Part shown: in pieces, positions 9,230 to 21,025 of the stretch
Position numbering within the stretch: the stretch's first letter is position 1
Layout of the letters: each line of letters opens with the position of its first letter
Origin: an uncultured Marinobacter sp.
GTDB taxonomy: Bacteria > Pseudomonadota > Gammaproteobacteria > Pseudomonadales > Oleiphilaceae
NCBI RefSeq assembly: GCF_913055835.1
Contig: NZ_CAJXKQ010000015.1
Coordinates: 1-64,000, forward strand
Reading direction: 5' to 3'
DNA length: 64,000 bases
The notes under the pieces: generated by a model
Databases searched by the model: none
The model's input: the letters and a program-made list of their open reading frames with translations, nothing else
What the model was told of the DNA's origin: nothing
Translations under genes and position numbers: made by a program

Positions 9230-9285
9230 AAATCAATTTATGATTTTGCTGTTTGGTTTTTTTGCCAGGTTTCAGTCGCTATAAT
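9230..9285 (+). promoter_or_regulatory. Promoter region of cytochrome c5 gene
   Basis: A consensus -10 TATAAT is at 9280-9285, preceded by GC, with only a T-rich -35 region. About 35 bases further upstream is a perfect 6-base inverted repeat AAATCA-ATTTA-TGATTT at 9230-9246, placed where an activator could bind. It does not fit the Anr/FNR spacing. The rest of the 9131-9326 intergenic stretch shows nothing else I can name. Confidence 0.5.
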
Positions 9286-9326
9286 GCGGCGACCGAAGAT
9301 TATAACGCTCAAATGCGAGGTGCATT

Positions 9327-9746
9327 GTGAAGATGAAGAGAGTCCTGGCTGCTGTACTGGTCGTTGCAGGCCTTACAGCCAGCGCCGTAATGGCAAGTGT
9401 CGAAGATGAGATCCGTGCACGTATCCAGCCGGTAGGCGAAGTATGCCTTCAGGGTGAAGAGTGCGGCAGTGCAGCTGCTCCGACCGAGACAGCCAGTTCC
9501 GGCCCTCGTTCAGGCAGTGAAGTATATGACGCCGTATGCATGGCCTGCCATACAACCGGCGCTGCCGGTGCACCCAAGATTGGCGACACCGACGCCTGGG
9601 CTCCCCGTATCGACAAGGGGCTGGACACGCTGGTCAGTCATGCGATCAATGGCTTTAATGCCATGCCGGCCAAGGGTGGCTGTGCCAACTGCCCGGATGA
9701 AGAAATCCAGGCAGCCGTTGAGCACCTTGTGGAGCAAAGCCAGTAA
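9327..9746 (+). CDS. Cytochrome c5 (periplasmic c-type cytochrome)
   Basis: Soluble periplasmic electron carrier. The signal peptide covers about residues 1-23 (hydrophobic VLAAVLVVAGLTASAVMA). One heme-binding motif CMACH is followed by the GAPKIGD stretch, and the distal heme ligand methionine lies in NAMPAKGGCANC, where the two cysteines form the disulfide typical of c5. The start is GTG 9327 or ATG 9333. Length 139 residues is normal for a precursor of this class. It is monocistronic: its own promoter before it and an intrinsic terminator after it. Confidence 0.92.
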   Translation: MKMKRVLAAVLVVAGLTASAVMASVEDEIRARIQPVGEVCLQGEECGSAAAPTETASSGPRSGSEVYDAVCMACHTTGAAGAPKIGDTDAWAPRIDKGLDTLVSHAINGFNAMPAKGGCANCPDEEIQAAVEHLVEQSQ

Positions 9747-9767
9747 GCATAATGGTTTTGCCTGTTG

Positions 9768-9794
9768 AAAAAGCCCCGTAAAGGGGCTTTTTTT
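9768..9794. terminator. Intrinsic terminator between cytochrome c5 and rep
   Basis: Stem AAGCCCC/GGGGCTT with a tiny loop, followed by a T run and preceded by an A run, so it can serve both converging genes. Confidence 0.92.
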
Positions 9795-9809
9795 GCATCT
9801 GGCTCTTCG

Positions 9810-11828
<2,019 letters not shown>

Positions 11829-11971
11829 AAATAAATGGCCAGAATGGAACGAAACGGGATTAAAGAGCGTGGACTTATTCTACACCACGCAGAGTTACTG
11901 TACCTTGAGGATCTATCGACTATGATTAACAGAACGGACTCGGTTGTTCACGCATAAATGGATCCTGCTTG

Positions 11972-13708
11972 ATGACACTGCCACTGGAAACCATGAGGCC
12001 CGGACACTTGCGCCTGTTGGTTCTGACACCAGATTATGCTGATTTTCTCTGGCTGAATGCTCTTCTGGCGGGTGACGTCGAGATCAGTGCGGACGCTACC
12101 TGGTGTCCGGACCTTGTGGATTGTGATGATCTGATCCGCAACGCCAGTTTTGATGTCATCGTCTGGGATTGCGTGTTCCATGGCGGGTCTGAAGCTTCCT
12201 TTCTACAGTACCTTGCGGTCGCCAGCAATGAAAAGCCCGTGCTTGCCCTGAGTGCCGAGCCTCCGGTGGAGCGGGCGCCCGAATTGCTGGCGGCCGGCGC
12301 CGCTGATTATCTCAGTCGCCAGAACCTGGACCACTGGAATTTCCGGCGGGCCTTGAAGTGCCTCTGGTACCGTGATCAGTTATCCGAATCTGCCCATGGC
12401 CAACTGGGCCGTGAGGTGGCCACCGGTTTCATCAATCGGGATCTGTTCTTCGATCGTCTCCAGCAAGCACTTCTACGGGCCGAGCGCGCAGGCCACCGGC
12501 TGGCTCTGTTGCATCTCAACATTGATGACTTCCGCAGCATCAACGAGTCGTTTGGCTACCAGAAAAGTGACCAGTTGATGATGAAGCTGGCTGAACGGCT
12601 TCGCCATTCCCTCCGTCGGGTGGATTCGCTGATGCGTATCGGGGGCGACGAGCTGGCCATTATTGTCGAAAAGGTCGAGGATTCCCTTGATATCACCCAG
12701 ATTATCCGCAAGGTGGTTAACGCCCTGGATGAGCCGGTTACCATTGATGGCCAGACCGTCGTGGTCAGTGCCAGCCTGGGCGTTGCCACCTACCCGGAAG
12801 CCGGTGACAGCGCGGAAAATCTGTTGCGCCGGGCCAACCGGGCCATGTTCGAAGCCAAGCGCGACCCGGGCACCAGCTACCGTTTCTACGACCGGCAGTT
12901 GCACATTTCCGCCGGCTACCAGCTTCGCCTGGAGGCGGACCTTCGCAACGCCCTGCGGGGCAAGGAGCTGGAACTTTACTACCAGCCCAGAATTGATCTG
13001 GCCACCGAGGAGGTCCGGGGCGTGGAATGCCTGCTGCGCTGGAATCATCCGGAGCGGGGGCTGGTAGGGCCGGACGAATTTATCCCGGTGGCCGAGCGCA
13101 GCGGTCTGATCGTGCCCATCGGTTACTGGGTGATCGAGCAGGCCTGCAAGCGTCTGCAGGAGTCGGCCGAGCTTGGCTTCCCGGGCCTGGTGTTCGCCGT
13201 CAATCTGTCGTTCCGGCAGTTTCATGATCGCAAGATGACCGAGACCATTTTCCGGATCATCTTCAATGCCAACGTGGATACCAGCCTTCTGGAACTGGAG
13301 CTGACGGAGAGTGCCATGATGCACGATCCGGAGTATGCCCAGCGCTGCCTGCGGGAGTTAAACCAGTTGGGTATCAGCTTCGCCCTGGACGATTTTGGAA
13401 CCGGATTTTCCTCCCTGAGCAATCTCCAGCACTTGCCGATCTCGCTGGTGAAAATCGACAAGTCGTTCGTGCAGGAGCTGGGCAATTCGGCAGATGCCGA
13501 ACACATTATCCGGGCCATCATCAGTCTGGCCCATAGCCTGCAGATCAGCGTGGTGGCCGAAGGCGTGGAAACCGAAGGCCAGCTGGAGTTTTTGCGTCAG
13601 CAGCATTGCGATGAAATCCAGGGCTATTACTACGCCCGCCCCATGCCGTGGGCCGATCTTGTGCAATTCCTGAACAAGCGGGGCCAGGCCGCTTGCCTGC
13701 AGCAGTAA
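11972..13708 (+). CDS. Receiver-like/GGDEF/EAL c-di-GMP turnover protein
   Basis: About 578 residues (ATG 11972; TTG 11969 also possible). Residues about 12-125 look like a CheY-like receiver, with the putative phospho-acceptor aspartate in VIVWDC. The GGDEF domain (about 150-310) has GGDEL and an upstream RRVD that fits the inhibitory I-site spacing, so cyclase activity is possible. The EAL domain (about 325-570) has ECL in place of EAL but keeps NLSF, ELTES, LDDFGTG, KIDKSF and VAEGVET, so phosphodiesterase activity looks likely. No partner kinase adjoins it. Whether synthesis or breakdown dominates cannot be told from sequence. Confidence 0.88.
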   Translation: MTLPLETMRPGHLRLLVLTPDYADFLWLNALLAGDVEISADATWCPDLVDCDDLIRNASFDVIVWDCVFHGGSEASFLQYLAVASNEKPVLALSAEPPVERAPELLAAGAADYLSRQNLDHWNFRRALKCLWYRDQLSESAHGQLGREVATGFINRDLFFDRLQQALLRAERAGHRLALLHLNIDDFRSINESFGYQKSDQLMMKLAERLRHSLRRVDSLMRIGGDELAIIVEKVEDSLDITQIIRKVVNALDEPVTIDGQTVVVSASLGVATYPEAGDSAENLLRRANRAMFEAKRDPGTSYRFYDRQLHISAGYQLRLEADLRNALRGKELELYYQPRIDLATEEVRGVECLLRWNHPERGLVGPDEFIPVAERSGLIVPIGYWVIEQACKRLQESAELGFPGLVFAVNLSFRQFHDRKMTETIFRIIFNANVDTSLLELELTESAMMHDPEYAQRCLRELNQLGISFALDDFGTGFSSLSNLQHLPISLVKIDKSFVQELGNSADAEHIIRAIISLAHSLQISVVAEGVETEGQLEFLRQQHCDEIQGYYYARPMPWADLVQFLNKRGQAACLQQ

Positions 13709-13757
13709 GCCGCTGTACCTTTGCTGGTTTATTGGCAAAGCATCAGACAGAGGTTGC

Positions 13758-16097
13758 ATGAACAGTATCTCCAGGCGTATCGCCGAGGAACTCGGTGTCC
13801 GCGAGCAACAGGTTAATGCCACCGTCGAACTGCTCGACGAGGGCGCGACCGTTCCGTTTATCGCCCGCTACCGGAAAGAGATCACAGGCTCACTGGATGA
13901 CAGCCAGCTGAGGAACCTGGAAGAACGTCTGCGCTATCTGCGTGAACTGGAAGACCGTCGTGCGACCATCCTCAAGAGTATCGAGGAGCAGGGCAAACTG
14001 ACCGACGAACTCAAGGCCACCATCCAGGACGCCGATACCAAGAACCGCCTGGAAGATCTTTACCTGCCCTACAAGCCCAAGCGCCGGACCAAGGCCCAGA
14101 TTGCCCGGGAAGCGGGTCTGGAGCCGCTGGCTGACGCGCTTTATGACGATCCGACTCTGGACCCGGAGACCACTGCCCAGGGCTACCTGAATAAAGAGGC
14201 GGGCGTGGAAGACACCAAGGCTGCCCTTGATGGCGCGCGCTATATACTCATGGAGCGCTTTGCCGAGGATGCCGAGCTGCTGGGCAGCCTGCGGGACTTC
14301 ATCTGGCAGGAAGGCCAGCTGAAAGTGACCGTGGTAGAAGGCAAGGAAAACGAGGGGGCCAAATTCAGGGATTATTTCGACCACGTCGAGCCCCTGAAAA
14401 AAGTGCCGTCCCACCGCGCCCTGGCCATTCTTCGGGGCCGTAATGAGGGCATCCTGGGATACACCATTGTAGTCGGCGATGCCGACGATGACCGCCGCAC
14501 GCCGCACCCGGCCGAGCAGCGTATTGCCGCCCGCTGGAGCATCCGGGACAACGGCCGCGCCGCCGATAAATGGCTCTCGGAAGTGGTGCGCTGGACCTGG
14601 CGGGTCAAGCTTTCCACCCAGATTGAAACCGACCTGATGGCGCAGGTCCGTGAGGCCGCCGAAACCGAGGCCATCAATGTGTTTGCTGCCAACCTCAAGG
14701 ATCTACTGCTGCTGGCGCCGGCCGGTCCGCGACCGACCCTTGGTCTTGATCCCGGGCTGCGCACCGGCGTGAAAGTGGCTGTTATCGATGGCACTGGTCA
14801 GGTGGCGGGCCACGGTGCCATTTTCCCCCATGCCCCCCAGAACCAGTGGGACCGCTCCATCGAGCAGTTGGCGGCCTGGTGTCGGGAGTACAAGATCGAG
14901 CTGGTGGCCATCGGTAACGGCACCGCCTCCCGGGAGACCGAGAAGCTGGTCGCCGACCTCAGCAAGCGTTATCCCGAATTGAAGCTGGCCCGGATCGTGG
15001 TCAGTGAGTCCGGCGCGTCGGTCTATTCCGCGTCCGAGTTTGCCTCCAAAGAATTGCCGGACCTGGATGTCACCATCCGTGGTGCGGTATCCATTGCCCG
15101 CCGGCTGCAGGATCCGCTGGCGGAGCTGGTAAAGATCGAGCCGAAATCCATCGGGGTAGGGCAGTACCAGCACGATGTCTCCCAGGTGCAGCTGTCCCGC
15201 AGTCTCGACGCGGTGGTGGAAGACTGTGTAAACGGCGTGGGCGTGGATCTGAATACCGCTTCAGCGCCATTGCTGGCCCGGGTGTCCGGCCTGAACCAGA
15301 CTATTGCCCAGAACATCATCGAGTTCCGCAACCAGAACGGCATGTTCCGTAACCGGAAACAGCTGCTCAAAGTCACCCGGCTGGGCGACCGCACGTTTGA
15401 GCAGGCGGCGGGCTTTCTGCGTATTGCCGGCGGCGAGAACCCCCTGGACCGGTCGTCGGTTCACCCGGAAGCCTATGGCGTGGTCGAGGCCATCGCCAGG
15501 CAGAATAACCGCAAGGTGGACGATATCATCGGCGATTCTGCCTTCCTGCGTGGTCTGAATCCCCAGGACTACGTAACAGAACAGTTCGGTTTGCCGACTA
15601 TAAAGGACATTATCTCGGAACTGGAAAAGCCGGGGCGGGACCCGCGCCCCGAATTCCGGTTTGCCAGCTTCGAGGAGGGCGTTGAAACCCTGAATGATCT
15701 CAAGCCCGGGATGGTGCTGGAAGGCTCGGTGACCAACGTCACCAATTTCGGTGCGTTCGTGGACATTGGCGTGCATCAGGACGGTCTGGTGCATATTTCT
15801 GCGCTGTCCCACACGTTTGTCAAGGATCCCCGTGAGGTGGTCAAGGCCGGGGATATCGTCAAGGTCAAGGTGCTGGACGTGGATATCCCGCGCAAGCGTA
15901 TTGCCCTGACCATGCGTATGGATGATCAGCCCGGCGAGAAAAACGAGGGCAAGCCGATGGCCGCCAATCGTACCGGGGCCAGCCGCAAGGTTGGTAACCG
16001 GAACGCCGGTGGTGGCAGTAACGGTCAGAAATCCCCGCAGGGCGCCATGGCTGGTGCGCTGGCCCAGGCACTCGCCTCGGCGCGCAAGGACCGCTGA
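13758..16097 (+). CDS. tex: Transcription accessory protein Tex
   Basis: Conserved nucleic-acid-binding protein of 779 residues, the usual size. It has an N-terminal helical Tex region ([15 protein letters not shown]), a YqgF/RNaseH-like core ([20 protein letters not shown]), helix-hairpin-helix segments ([15 protein letters not shown] and related), and a C-terminal S1 RNA-binding domain ([26 protein letters not shown], about residues 655-720). The tail is rich in Gly, Asn and Lys. It affects transcription and stress responses in other bacteria; the molecular role is not settled. It lies directly upstream of gshA. Confidence 0.95.
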   Translation: MNSISRRIAEELGVREQQVNATVELLDEGATVPFIARYRKEITGSLDDSQLRNLEERLRYLRELEDRRATILKSIEEQGKLTDELKATIQDADTKNRLEDLYLPYKPKRRTKAQIAREAGLEPLADALYDDPTLDPETTAQGYLNKEAGVEDTKAALDGARYILMERFAEDAELLGSLRDFIWQEGQLKVTVVEGKENEGAKFRDYFDHVEPLKKVPSHRALAILRGRNEGILGYTIVVGDADDDRRTPHPAEQRIAARWSIRDNGRAADKWLSEVVRWTWRVKLSTQIETDLMAQVREAAETEAINVFAANLKDLLLLAPAGPRPTLGLDPGLRTGVKVAVIDGTGQVAGHGAIFPHAPQNQWDRSIEQLAAWCREYKIELVAIGNGTASRETEKLVADLSKRYPELKLARIVVSESGASVYSASEFASKELPDLDVTIRGAVSIARRLQDPLAELVKIEPKSIGVGQYQHDVSQVQLSRSLDAVVEDCVNGVGVDLNTASAPLLARVSGLNQTIAQNIIEFRNQNGMFRNRKQLLKVTRLGDRTFEQAAGFLRIAGGENPLDRSSVHPEAYGVVEAIARQNNRKVDDIIGDSAFLRGLNPQDYVTEQFGLPTIKDIISELEKPGRDPRPEFRFASFEEGVETLNDLKPGMVLEGSVTNVTNFGAFVDIGVHQDGLVHISALSHTFVKDPREVVKAGDIVKVKVLDVDIPRKRIALTMRMDDQPGEKNEGKPMAANRTGASRKVGNRNAGGGSNGQKSPQGAMAGALAQALASARKDR

Positions 16098-16163
16098 CGG
16101 GTTTACAATCTTTTCACCGGCCGGTTGTGCACAAGAGCAAACCGGCCGCAGCAGGAGTCGACC

Positions 16164-17717
16164 ATGGCTGAATCCCGCCATTCCGTATTTCGTCAGTTCG
16201 CTGCCAGCGACTGGGATGGTTTTCTAAAGGGTGTCGAAAAAGAAGGGCTGCGGGTGGATCGCAACGGCTTCATTGCCCAGACCCCGCATCCCGAAGCCCT
16301 GGGTTCGGCACTGACCCACCCGAGGATCACTACCGACTATTCAGAGGCCTTGCTGGAGCTGATCACACCGGTGTTCAACAGCACCGGGGGCATGCTGAAG
16401 TCGCTGCGGGATATCCATACCTACGTGCAGCAGAACCTTGGCGACGAAGTCTTCTGGGCGGCGAGCATGCCCTGTGAGCTGGATGGCGATCCGAGCATCC
16501 CTATCGCGGAGTACGGCAGCTCGAACATTGGCCAGCTCAAGCACGTTTACCGGCAGGGGCTGGCGGTGCGGTACGGGCGTATGATGCAGAGCATCGCAGG
16601 AGCCCACTATAACCTCTCGCTACCCGATAGCTTCTGGCAAAAGTGGCAGGAGTTGCTCGGCAATGAGCAAAGCCTAAAAGACTTCAAATCGGACCAGTAT
16701 TTCTGGCTCATCCGCAACTTCCGCCGCCGCAGCTGGCTGCTGATGTTGCTGTTCGGTGCCTCGCCGGCACTGGATGCCAGCTTTGTAGCCGGTGTCAGCC
16801 ACGACCTCAAGCAGTTTGACGAGCGCACCTGGTACGGTGAGTACGCTACGTCCCTGCGGATGGGCGATCTGGGTTACCACAACAATGCCCAGGCCTCCCT
16901 GAATATCTGTTTCAATGAGCTCAGCACCTACACCCAGACTCTGGACCGGGCTATCCACACCACCTGGCCGGCCTATGAGGAAATCGGCACCCGCCGGGGC
17001 GACCAGTTCATCCAGATCAATACCAGCGTCCTGCAGATCGAAAACGAGTATTACAGCGCCGTGCGCCCCAAACGCACCACGCAGCGGGAAGAAAAACCCA
17101 TCCAGGCCCTCGAGGCCCGGGGTGTGGAGTACATCGAGGTGCGGTGTCTGGATCTTGATCCCTTCTCACCAGTGGGCGTGAATGAGGCCCAGATCGATTT
17201 CCTGGACCTGTTCCTTCTGGATTGCCTGCTGTCTGACTCGCCCCGCATTGGCGATGAAGAATGCGAGCGCCTAGATGACAACTACAAGGATGTGGTGTCC
17301 AACGGTCGTTTCCGTGAATTGAAACTGTGCCGTGCCGGGGAGCGTACCCCGGTTTCAGAGGCCGCGACCGATATCCTGGCGCAACTGGAACCGCTTGCCG
17401 AGTTGCTGGATGGCTGGCGGGGGGATGATACTTACCGTCGTGCCCTGGCTGCCCAGCGCGAGACCTTGACCGGTGAGTGGACGGTGCCGTCTGCCCGGGT
17501 TCTGGACGCCATGCGCTCCTCAGGCCTGGGGCATCGGGAGTGGGGTATGGAAATGGCCCGGCAGCATCAGCAAACTCTGAGACAGGAAGGCCTCGATCCG
17601 AGTGTCCGTCAGGCGTTTGATACCATGACGGCAGATTCCCTGGCCGAGCAGGCGCAGATGGAGCGTGCCGATACCCTGCCGTTCAGTGAGTTTCTGGAAC
17701 AGTATCTGCGCTCCTGA
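16164..17717 (+). CDS. gshA: Glutamate-cysteine ligase
   Basis: First enzyme of glutathione synthesis: joins glutamate and cysteine using ATP. The product of 517 residues matches the E. coli-type ligase (518). Family landmarks include EKEGLRV near the N-terminus, THPRITTDYSEALLELITP, the ALGEPSARED-like region replaced here by RMGDLGYHNNAQ, and EYIEVRCLDLDPFSPVGV. I chose ATG 16164 because GGAGTCGACC precedes it; the longer GTG start at 16125 would add 13 residues unlike the family. It follows tex after 66 bases. Confidence 0.94.
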   Translation: MAESRHSVFRQFAASDWDGFLKGVEKEGLRVDRNGFIAQTPHPEALGSALTHPRITTDYSEALLELITPVFNSTGGMLKSLRDIHTYVQQNLGDEVFWAASMPCELDGDPSIPIAEYGSSNIGQLKHVYRQGLAVRYGRMMQSIAGAHYNLSLPDSFWQKWQELLGNEQSLKDFKSDQYFWLIRNFRRRSWLLMLLFGASPALDASFVAGVSHDLKQFDERTWYGEYATSLRMGDLGYHNNAQASLNICFNELSTYTQTLDRAIHTTWPAYEEIGTRRGDQFIQINTSVLQIENEYYSAVRPKRTTQREEKPIQALEARGVEYIEVRCLDLDPFSPVGVNEAQIDFLDLFLLDCLLSDSPRIGDEECERLDDNYKDVVSNGRFRELKLCRAGERTPVSEAATDILAQLEPLAELLDGWRGDDTYRRALAAQRETLTGEWTVPSARVLDAMRSSGLGHREWGMEMARQHQQTLRQEGLDPSVRQAFDTMTADSLAEQAQMERADTLPFSEFLEQYLRS

Positions 17718-17839
17718 ACGGTAAGTTTGGCGACTGTCGCAGAAGTCTGCGGACCTGACGCACAGAAACCGAACAAAGATTTGTCTCCCCCCCGGTCCGG
17801 CTGTTAATTTTTGTAACATCGGGATCGGGAGAGACGGCT

Positions 17840-18055
17840 ATGGCAAGGGATATCAAACTCGGCTGGGATGTGGAAGCGCTCAATAAGGCGTACCGTCAGG
17901 GCTACATGGCTGCCAACATGGGCATGGATAAAGCCCGCTGCCCCTATCGGGGTGAGGTTGTCATTGCCGCCTGGGAAGCCGGCTGGGACGATGCCGATCA
18001 GGTGGCCCGGGATGACCGGGACCAGGCAGACGATCTGTTTTCACGGATCGCCTGA
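17840..18055 (+). CDS. rmf: Ribosome modulation factor
   Basis: Small protein that pairs 70S ribosomes into inactive 100S dimers in stationary phase. It is 71 residues, longer than E. coli Rmf (55). The conserved features are present: AYRQGYMAA near residue 18, then CPYRGEVVIAAWEAGWDDA (about 34-52). The C-terminal acidic extension (DDRDQADD) is additional to the E. coli protein. GGAGAG lies 8 bases before the ATG. The 120-base region upstream shows an AT-rich patch (TTAATTTTTGTAACAT) but no promoter I can assign. Confidence 0.88.
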   Translation: MARDIKLGWDVEALNKAYRQGYMAANMGMDKARCPYRGEVVIAAWEAGWDDADQVARDDRDQADDLFSRIA

Positions 18056-18075
18056 TTTATTGGTCGGTCCCGGCC

Positions 18076-18525
18076 TTATTTCTGCACCACGAATTCTGTA
18101 AACAGCACACCGGCTATACTCTCGCCGGTCTGCTGCTCCTCCAGAACCGCATTGATTCTTTGTTTTGCCTCCTCGCGCAACGCCTCCTGCCCCTCCATTG
18201 ATGTGAGGCGATCCGTGTCGGTTTGTTCACCAAACAGCATGACCAGTTCGTGTCTCAATCGGGGCATGTGGGCTTCCAGTGCCGGCCGTGCGCCGGTGCT
18301 CCGGGCCCGCAATGTCACGGCCGCTTTCAGGTAGGTCGGCTTGTTCCCGGGGGTGCCCACGTGAGTCACGAACGGCGGATCCATGCTGATGTAATCGGTA
18401 ACGCCGCTTTCCTCTTCAGCCACTTCCTCCTCGGAATTCTCTTCGTCCTGGGAAACGGCGGGTAAGGGGATCATGGCGAACAACAGAAACAGAAGCGTCA
18501 GAACGGATTTTGGCTGGCGTGTCAT
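18076..18525 (-). CDS. FliL-like protein with signal peptide, outside any flagellar operon
   Basis: 149 residues. A signal peptide or signal anchor (about residues 8-25, LTLLFLLFAMIPLPAVSQ) precedes a very acidic linker (EENSEEEVAEEESG). A FliL-like domain follows: YISMDPPFVTHVG, YLKAAVTLRARS, LRHELVMLFGEQ, and the closing VLFTEFVVQK. FliL proteins bind the flagellar stator and MS ring, and paralogs exist outside flagellar clusters. Neighbours here are rmf (convergent, 20 bases away) and dsbB (divergent), neither flagellar. A periplasmic or membrane role is inferred. Confidence 0.8.
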   Translation of the reverse strand: MTRQPKSVLTLLFLLFAMIPLPAVSQDEENSEEEVAEEESGVTDYISMDPPFVTHVGTPGNKPTYLKAAVTLRARSTGARPALEAHMPRLRHELVMLFGEQTDTDRLTSMEGQEALREEAKQRINAVLEEQQTGESIAGVLFTEFVVQK

Positions 18526-18618
18526 AGGCTTGAAGTTGATCGTGGTTTAGGGTTAAGTGACGAGAATAGCAGGCCCTGTGGCCGCTTGCAGTTTCAATTC
18601 ACGATTCGAGGTGTTCTT

Positions 18619-19125
18619 TTGACCAGCAGATGGGTTTTCGGGCTTATTTTCCTTGTATGTGCCGCACTTCTGGGTGTGGCCTTTTATATGGAGCATGTGA
18701 TGGGGCTGGAGCCCTGCCCGCTTTGCTGGTTACAGCGTTTTGGCTTCATGGGAGCCGGGTTGGTGAGTTTCCTGGCCTTCCTCCAGGGCCCCACCGGATT
18801 CGGTGTCCGCATCTATGGTTTGCTTCTGGTGCTGACCGCCGGTGCCGGGCTGGGCGTCGCGGGGCGGCAGTTGTGGCTGCAGAGCCTGCCGGCAGACCAG
18901 GTGCCAGCGTGTGGACCCTCGGTTGACTACATGCTGGATGTCCTGCCCTGGTTTGAGGTGCTGTCTACCGCACTCAGGGGGACCGGAGACTGTGCCGAAG
19001 TGGTGTGGCGGTTCCTGGGTTTGAGTATCCCCGGCTGGACGGCTGTGTTTTTCTCGCTGCTGGTTATCACCGGTCTGGTCCTGATGTTTCGGCGGCAAAA
19101 ACCCCGGGAATGGATTCGGAGCTGA
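18619..19125 (+). CDS. dsbB: Disulfide bond formation protein DsbB
   Basis: Inner-membrane protein that reoxidises DsbA and passes electrons to quinone. Four membrane helices are apparent. The first periplasmic cysteine pair is CPLC (C33, C36, in EPCPLCWLQR) and the second is C98 (PACGPSVDYM) and C125 (GTGDC), as in the family. I favour TTG 18619 (GAGG 7 bases upstream), giving 168 residues starting MTSRWVFG; an in-frame TTG at 18586 is possible. It is near rsd, as I recall for the Pseudomonas dsbH-algQ pair. Confidence 0.9.
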   Translation: MTSRWVFGLIFLVCAALLGVAFYMEHVMGLEPCPLCWLQRFGFMGAGLVSFLAFLQGPTGFGVRIYGLLLVLTAGAGLGVAGRQLWLQSLPADQVPACGPSVDYMLDVLPWFEVLSTALRGTGDCAEVVWRFLGLSIPGWTAVFFSLLVITGLVLMFRRQKPREWIRS

Positions 19126-19225
19126 AACGGTTGCGGCGGACCGCAGCCATGGGGTAACTTGATCCAAACCTAATAAAAATCAAAACCGACACAGAAGTAC
19201 CGAAGACAAGCGGAGAACAGGCGTC

Positions 19226-19705
19226 ATGTTGGAAAATTGCCGAAATGCCAGGGAGCGCTGGGGTGGCGTCAGCGAACTGATTGATCGCTGGCTCAAGGAA
19301 CGTCAGGAGCTGTTGGTGCATTACTGCGACCTGTCCGGGGAGAATGATTTCTCTCAGACAGAAGCGCTGAAAGAAAAGTTCGTGCGCCTGTGTGAAGTGT
19401 TGGTGGATTACGTCTCTACCGGCCACTTCGAAATCTATGAACAGCTGGTCCGCGAAGCCAGGGAATTCAACGATGGCGGTCTCGAACTGGCGGCCAAGGT
19501 TTACCCCCGGATTGAGCAGACCACCGAGGTAGCCCTTAATTTCAACGACCGTCTGGATGGCCGGGAATTGTCTGAAAACGATGTGAAAGAGCTGTTCGGC
19601 GAGTTGTCGAAGCTGGGTGAAACCCTCGAGACCCGGTTCGAGATGGAGGATTTCCTGATCGAGCACCTTCACAATGCTCACGCTGGCAAAGTGGCCTCCG
19701 CCTGA
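19226..19705 (+). CDS. rsd: Anti-sigma-70 regulator Rsd/AlgQ
   Basis: Binds free sigma-70 region 4 and shifts RNA polymerase toward other sigma factors; the Pseudomonas homologue AlgQ also affects alginate. It is a 159-residue helical protein with the Rsd opening (ENCRNARERWGGVSELIDRWL, read as separate conserved blocks RERWGGV and DRWL), followed by LLVHYCDLSG and VDYVSTGHFEIYEQL. A C-terminal block FNDRLD and the acidic ETRFEMEDFLIEHL are also typical. It ends at a strong bidirectional terminator shared with the FKBP gene. Confidence 0.92.
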   Translation: MLENCRNARERWGGVSELIDRWLKERQELLVHYCDLSGENDFSQTEALKEKFVRLCEVLVDYVSTGHFEIYEQLVREAREFNDGGLELAAKVYPRIEQTTEVALNFNDRLDGRELSENDVKELFGELSKLGETLETRFEMEDFLIEHLHNAHAGKVASA

Positions 19706-19720
19706 CAAACGCCTGAAACA

Positions 19721-19759
19721 AAAAGCCCCAGCCCGGTGACGCCGGACTGGGGCTTTTTT
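19721..19759. terminator. Bidirectional intrinsic terminator between rsd and the FKBP gene
   Basis: An 11-base stem (AAAAGCCCCAG/CTGGGGCTTTT) encloses an inner CCGG/CCGG pairing. A T run follows and an A run precedes it, so it can stop transcription from either side. Confidence 0.93.
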
Positions 19760-19797
19760 ATGGCAGCGACGGACCTGATCGCTGCCTGACTGGAGTC

Positions 19798-20514
19798 TTA
19801 GTCTCCGGAGCCGGGATTGACGTCGAGCAGTTCGACATCAAACACCAGGGTCTCGTTCGGTCCGATCGCCCGGTTGCCGCCCGGGCCATAGGCCAGGTCA
19901 GAAGGAATGTAGAGCTTGTAACGGGCACCTTCGCTCATCAACTGAAGGCCCTCGGTCCAGCCTGGAATAACCTGGTTCAGGGCAAAGGTTACCGGCTCGC
20001 CGCGCTCGCGGGAGCTATCAAACACTTCACCGGACAGCAGTTCACCGGTGTAATGCACCTGGACGGTGTCGGTTGCAGCCGGCTTTTCGCCGTCACCCTG
20101 CTCAAGTACTTCATACTGGAGACCGGACTCGGTCGTTTCGACACCCTCACGCTCGGCATTCTCGGCAAGGAAGGCTTCGCCGGCTTCCAGGTTCTTCTGC
20201 GCCAGTTCTTCCATCTGCTTGCCCTGCTCTTCCTGGAGCTGCTGCTGGTAAGTCATCAGGGCCTGCTGGATTTCCTCTCGGCTCATGCGCTTGGCTTCTT
20301 CATCGCCGGCGTGGCCGTGCTGGATGCCCTGGAGGAACTGGTCCATCTGCAGGTTAGGCAGGTCGTTGCCCATGCGCTCACCCAGAACCAGGCCCATGCC
20401 ATAGCTGACCTTCTGGTCGGTGGATTCCAGCTTCGGCTGTTCAGGGGCTTCGGGGGGTGTCGAGCAACCGGCTACGAGGCCGGTCACTGCCAGTGCCAGG
20501 AGTGCTTTCTTCAT
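19798..20514 (-). CDS. FKBP-type peptidyl-prolyl isomerase, predicted lipoprotein
   Basis: Folding helper acting on prolyl bonds in the envelope. The lipoprotein signal has lipobox LVAGC with the lipidated cysteine at residue 17. Residues about 30-130 form the helical FKBP_N dimerisation region (YGMGLVLGERMG). The FKBP_C catalytic domain covers about 135-235 (VQVHYTGELLSGEVFDSS, VIPGWTEGLQLM, YKLYIPSDLAYG, LVFDVELLDV). Size fits the FkpA/Mip/FklB group. A small GC hairpin (20540-20554) lies in the leader, with AAAGGA just before the ATG. It converges on rsd. Confidence 0.92.
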   Translation of the reverse strand: MKKALLALAVTGLVAGCSTPPEAPEQPKLESTDQKVSYGMGLVLGERMGNDLPNLQMDQFLQGIQHGHAGDEEAKRMSREEIQQALMTYQQQLQEEQGKQMEELAQKNLEAGEAFLAENAEREGVETTESGLQYEVLEQGDGEKPAATDTVQVHYTGELLSGEVFDSSRERGEPVTFALNQVIPGWTEGLQLMSEGARYKLYIPSDLAYGPGGNRAIGPNETLVFDVELLDVNPGSGD

Positions 20515-20638
20515 TGCTTTATCCTTTAACGTCGGTATTCGGGGCGTGGCCCCGCGTTGTGTTTGTCAGAACGCAGAAGGTAACGGGTTCCGGCGTCAGA
20601 TGCCACTGAACATGTGTTAAGAAAACAGACGTGTCAGC

Positions 20639-21025
20639 TCAGCTGCCGTTGGTGCCGGCGGCGGATGGTCCCAGAGAGAAAGGGGCGTTATAGGGGGATC
20701 GCCAATCAGTTTCCGGCTCCTGGGGCTGGAGGCGCTGAAAGGCCTTGTCCCGCCGTTCGATGGCAAGAGTGTTCCAGCGGCCCTGTTCCGGGGGCTGGTC
20801 AGCATAGTGCCAGTTGCCGTCGGTATCCTGCCATTTGAACACGATCTCGGGGCCCTCGGTAGGGACCGGCGAGGGCACCAGGCCTTCGAAAGCAGGAATT
20901 TCGGGTTGTTCCTCTTCTGCCACTGGTTCGGATACCTGCTCCGGATCGTTCAGGCCGAAGAAAATCAGCAATAACAGTAATCCAAGAGCCGGAAACGAGA
21001 GCCGTATGAGCCATTTCATCATCAT
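20639..21025 (-). CDS. DUF4124-type membrane-anchored protein
   Basis: 128 residues. A single hydrophobic helix (about residues 4-25) is followed by an acidic/proline linker and then a DUF4124-like segment IVFKWQDTDGNWHYADQPPE (about 62-81). That motif is common in small exported gammaproteobacterial proteins and its function is unknown. Its start overlaps the stop of the upstream TIGR02444-type gene (ATGA), so the two are translationally coupled. The tail (LGPSAAGTNGS) is low complexity. Confidence 0.75.
   Translation of the reverse strand: MMMKWLIRLSFPALGLLLLLIFFGLNDPEQVSEPVAEEEQPEIPAFEGLVPSPVPTEGPEIVFKWQDTDGNWHYADQPPEQGRWNTLAIERRDKAFQRLQPQEPETDWRSPYNAPFSLGPSAAGTNGS

Noticed and set aside
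9221..9240. Possible Anr/FNR site before cytochrome c5 (TTGAAATCAA)
   Set aside because: The half-sites are too close together for the TTGAT-N4-ATCAA pattern.
17735..17752. Hairpin CGCAGAAGTCTGCG after gshA as a terminator
   Set aside because: No T run follows, so termination is not supported.
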